From contig NZ_JAPQFJ010000018.1 of assembly GCF_026738875.1 (NCBI RefSeq), positions 1-64,000 of the forward strand: a stretch of DNA of 64,000 nucleotides. The letters are read 5' to 3'. The translations under genes were made by a program, and so were the position numbers. Below are positions 63,361 to 64,000 of the stretch, in pieces; position 1 is the stretch's first letter; each line of letters begins with the position of its first letter. This stretch comes from Clostridium brassicae (GTDB lineage Bacteria; Bacillota; Clostridia; Clostridiales; Clostridiaceae). Under the pieces are notes generated by a model. The model worked only from the letters and a program-made list of their open reading frames with translations. It had not been told where the DNA came from and made no database searches.

Positions 63361-64000
63361 ATGGAGAGAGAAATGGAAGGCTTTAAAAAAGAATTGATTC
63401 ATCAGCGTAAGGATAATAAAACTATCAAAAGTTATATTAGAGATGTTGAATTGTTTTTACAATATATTGATAATAAACCATTATCGGATATAGATTATTT
63501 TGACATAGAAGATTACAAAACATTTTTACTGCAGCAAGGATACAAAGTTACCTCTATTAATAGAAAGATGGTTGCTATCAATAGATTTATTACATATTGT
63601 GGATACAAGGTTGAAGTTAGACAAGAAAAAGTACATATGCAAAATTTCTTAGACAATACACTAACCACTGATGAAGTACAAGCAATGGTAGATAAAGCAG
63701 AGGAACTAAAGGATTATAGAGCGAAGGCGTTGATCTTAACTTTATATTATACAGGAATGAGAATCTCCGAATGCCTTTCCATTACAGTAAATAATATAAG
63801 TAAAGATTATATAACTATTTTGGGAAAGGGTAAAAAATTTAGAAATGTATTGGTACCTAAAAAATTAAAAAGTGTATGGAATGAATATATGGACTATAGG
63901 GTAGACAAAAGTAATAAGTTATTTACAGGACAGAAAGGAGCCATAACAAGGCAATGTGCTGATTTAATTATAAAAAAATATGCTAGGTTAGCTGGAGTAG
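63361..64000 (+). CDS. tyrosine recombinase, cut by the window end
   Basis: At least 213 residues; the window ends inside the catalytic domain. Start ATG 63361 after AGGGGGTGGAACTT. The N-terminal SAM-like DNA-binding domain (KTIKSYIRDVELFLQYID) is followed by the catalytic domain with the first arginine in LYYTGMRISECLSI and the lysine strand KGKKFRNVLVP. The H-x2-R and tyrosine boxes lie beyond the edge. It resembles free-standing Xer-like/phase-variation recombinases without an arm-binding domain. It is the second intact-looking Xer-type gene in the window and has the typical arginine that the xerD copy lacks. Confidence 0.88.
   Translation, partial: MEREMEGFKKELIHQRKDNKTIKSYIRDVELFLQYIDNKPLSDIDYFDIEDYKTFLLQQGYKVTSINRKMVAINRFITYCGYKVEVRQEKVHMQNFLDNTLTTDEVQAMVDKAEELKDYRAKALILTLYYTGMRISECLSITVNNISKDYITILGKGKKFRNVLVPKKLKSVWNEYMDYRVDKSNKLFTGQKGAITRQCADLIIKKYARLAGV

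Noticed and set aside
1-64000. CRISPR arrays, tRNA or rRNA genes
   Set aside because: No regularly spaced repeat series and no tRNA or rRNA signature sequences were seen on either strand.

Overview
The window is a low-GC, AT-rich chromosomal segment of an endospore-forming anaerobic Firmicute, almost certainly Clostridium in the strict sense. The grounds are the complete spoIIIAA-AH operon, spoIVB, spo0A, spoIIM, two sporulation-type D,D-carboxypeptidases, a GerW/YtfJ protein, an H-type small acid-soluble spore protein, and anaerobe oxygen-defence genes (superoxide dismutase plus rubrerythrin). No rRNA, tRNA or CRISPR array was seen.

Layout. 1-9 kb is a loose set of genes: a MarR regulator and an amidohydrolase sharing one palindromic operator, deacetylase-like and DUF4153 membrane proteins, a PmtA-like methyltransferase, topoisomerase III, and a free-standing 50-residue peptide gene. 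9-16 kb holds a Cys-rich copper-binding bundle protein, mgtE behind an unusual structured leader with its own leader ORF, two lipoproteins (PdaA-like and ComEC-like), a frameshifted methyltransferase, sodA and rubrerythrin. 16.4-39.1 kb is the conserved clostridial backbone: spoIIIA operon, Asp23-like gene, nusB, folD, xseA, xseB, ispA, OLE RNA, oapA, dxs, tlyA, nadK, argR, recN, spoIVB, spo0A, nudix, spoIIM, xerD and dacF. A long structured RNA at about 25985-26535 between ispA and dxs, followed directly by a small membrane protein gene, has the context and closed terminal helix expected of OLE RNA and its partner OapA.

39.2-44.7 kb is a decayed prophage or integrative element. It is bounded by a 12-bp direct repeat (39204-39215 and 44653-44664), with a frameshifted integrase against the left end, an ImmA/IrrE protease, a truncated repressor-region ORF, a group II intron reverse-transcriptase fragment, an acetyltransferase, and a holin/holin/truncated-amidase lysis cassette. 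44.8-53.3 kb returns to backbone: CCA-adding enzyme, scpA, scpB, gerW, a DUF2953 gene, a dacB-like gene, a 2H phosphoesterase and recQ. 53.4-57.9 kb is a SAM-I riboswitch followed by metF and a split B12-dependent methionine synthase (separate activation domain plus metH). 57.9-62.1 kb has a radical SAM/SPASM protein, small ORFs and a two-gene flavin/iron-sulfur oxidoreductase. The last 2 kb contains a spore protein gene too short for usual ORF filters, several orphan terminators, and the start of a tyrosine recombinase whose promoter overlaps a perfect 16-bp inverted repeat with a 6-bp spacer.

The most interesting items are the OLE RNA/OapA locus, the mgtE leader (an early-proline leader peptide with mutually exclusive RNA pairings), and the recombinase with an embedded inverted-repeat site at the right edge. 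The first two may be linked, since OLE has been tied to Mg2+ homeostasis in Bacillus halodurans.
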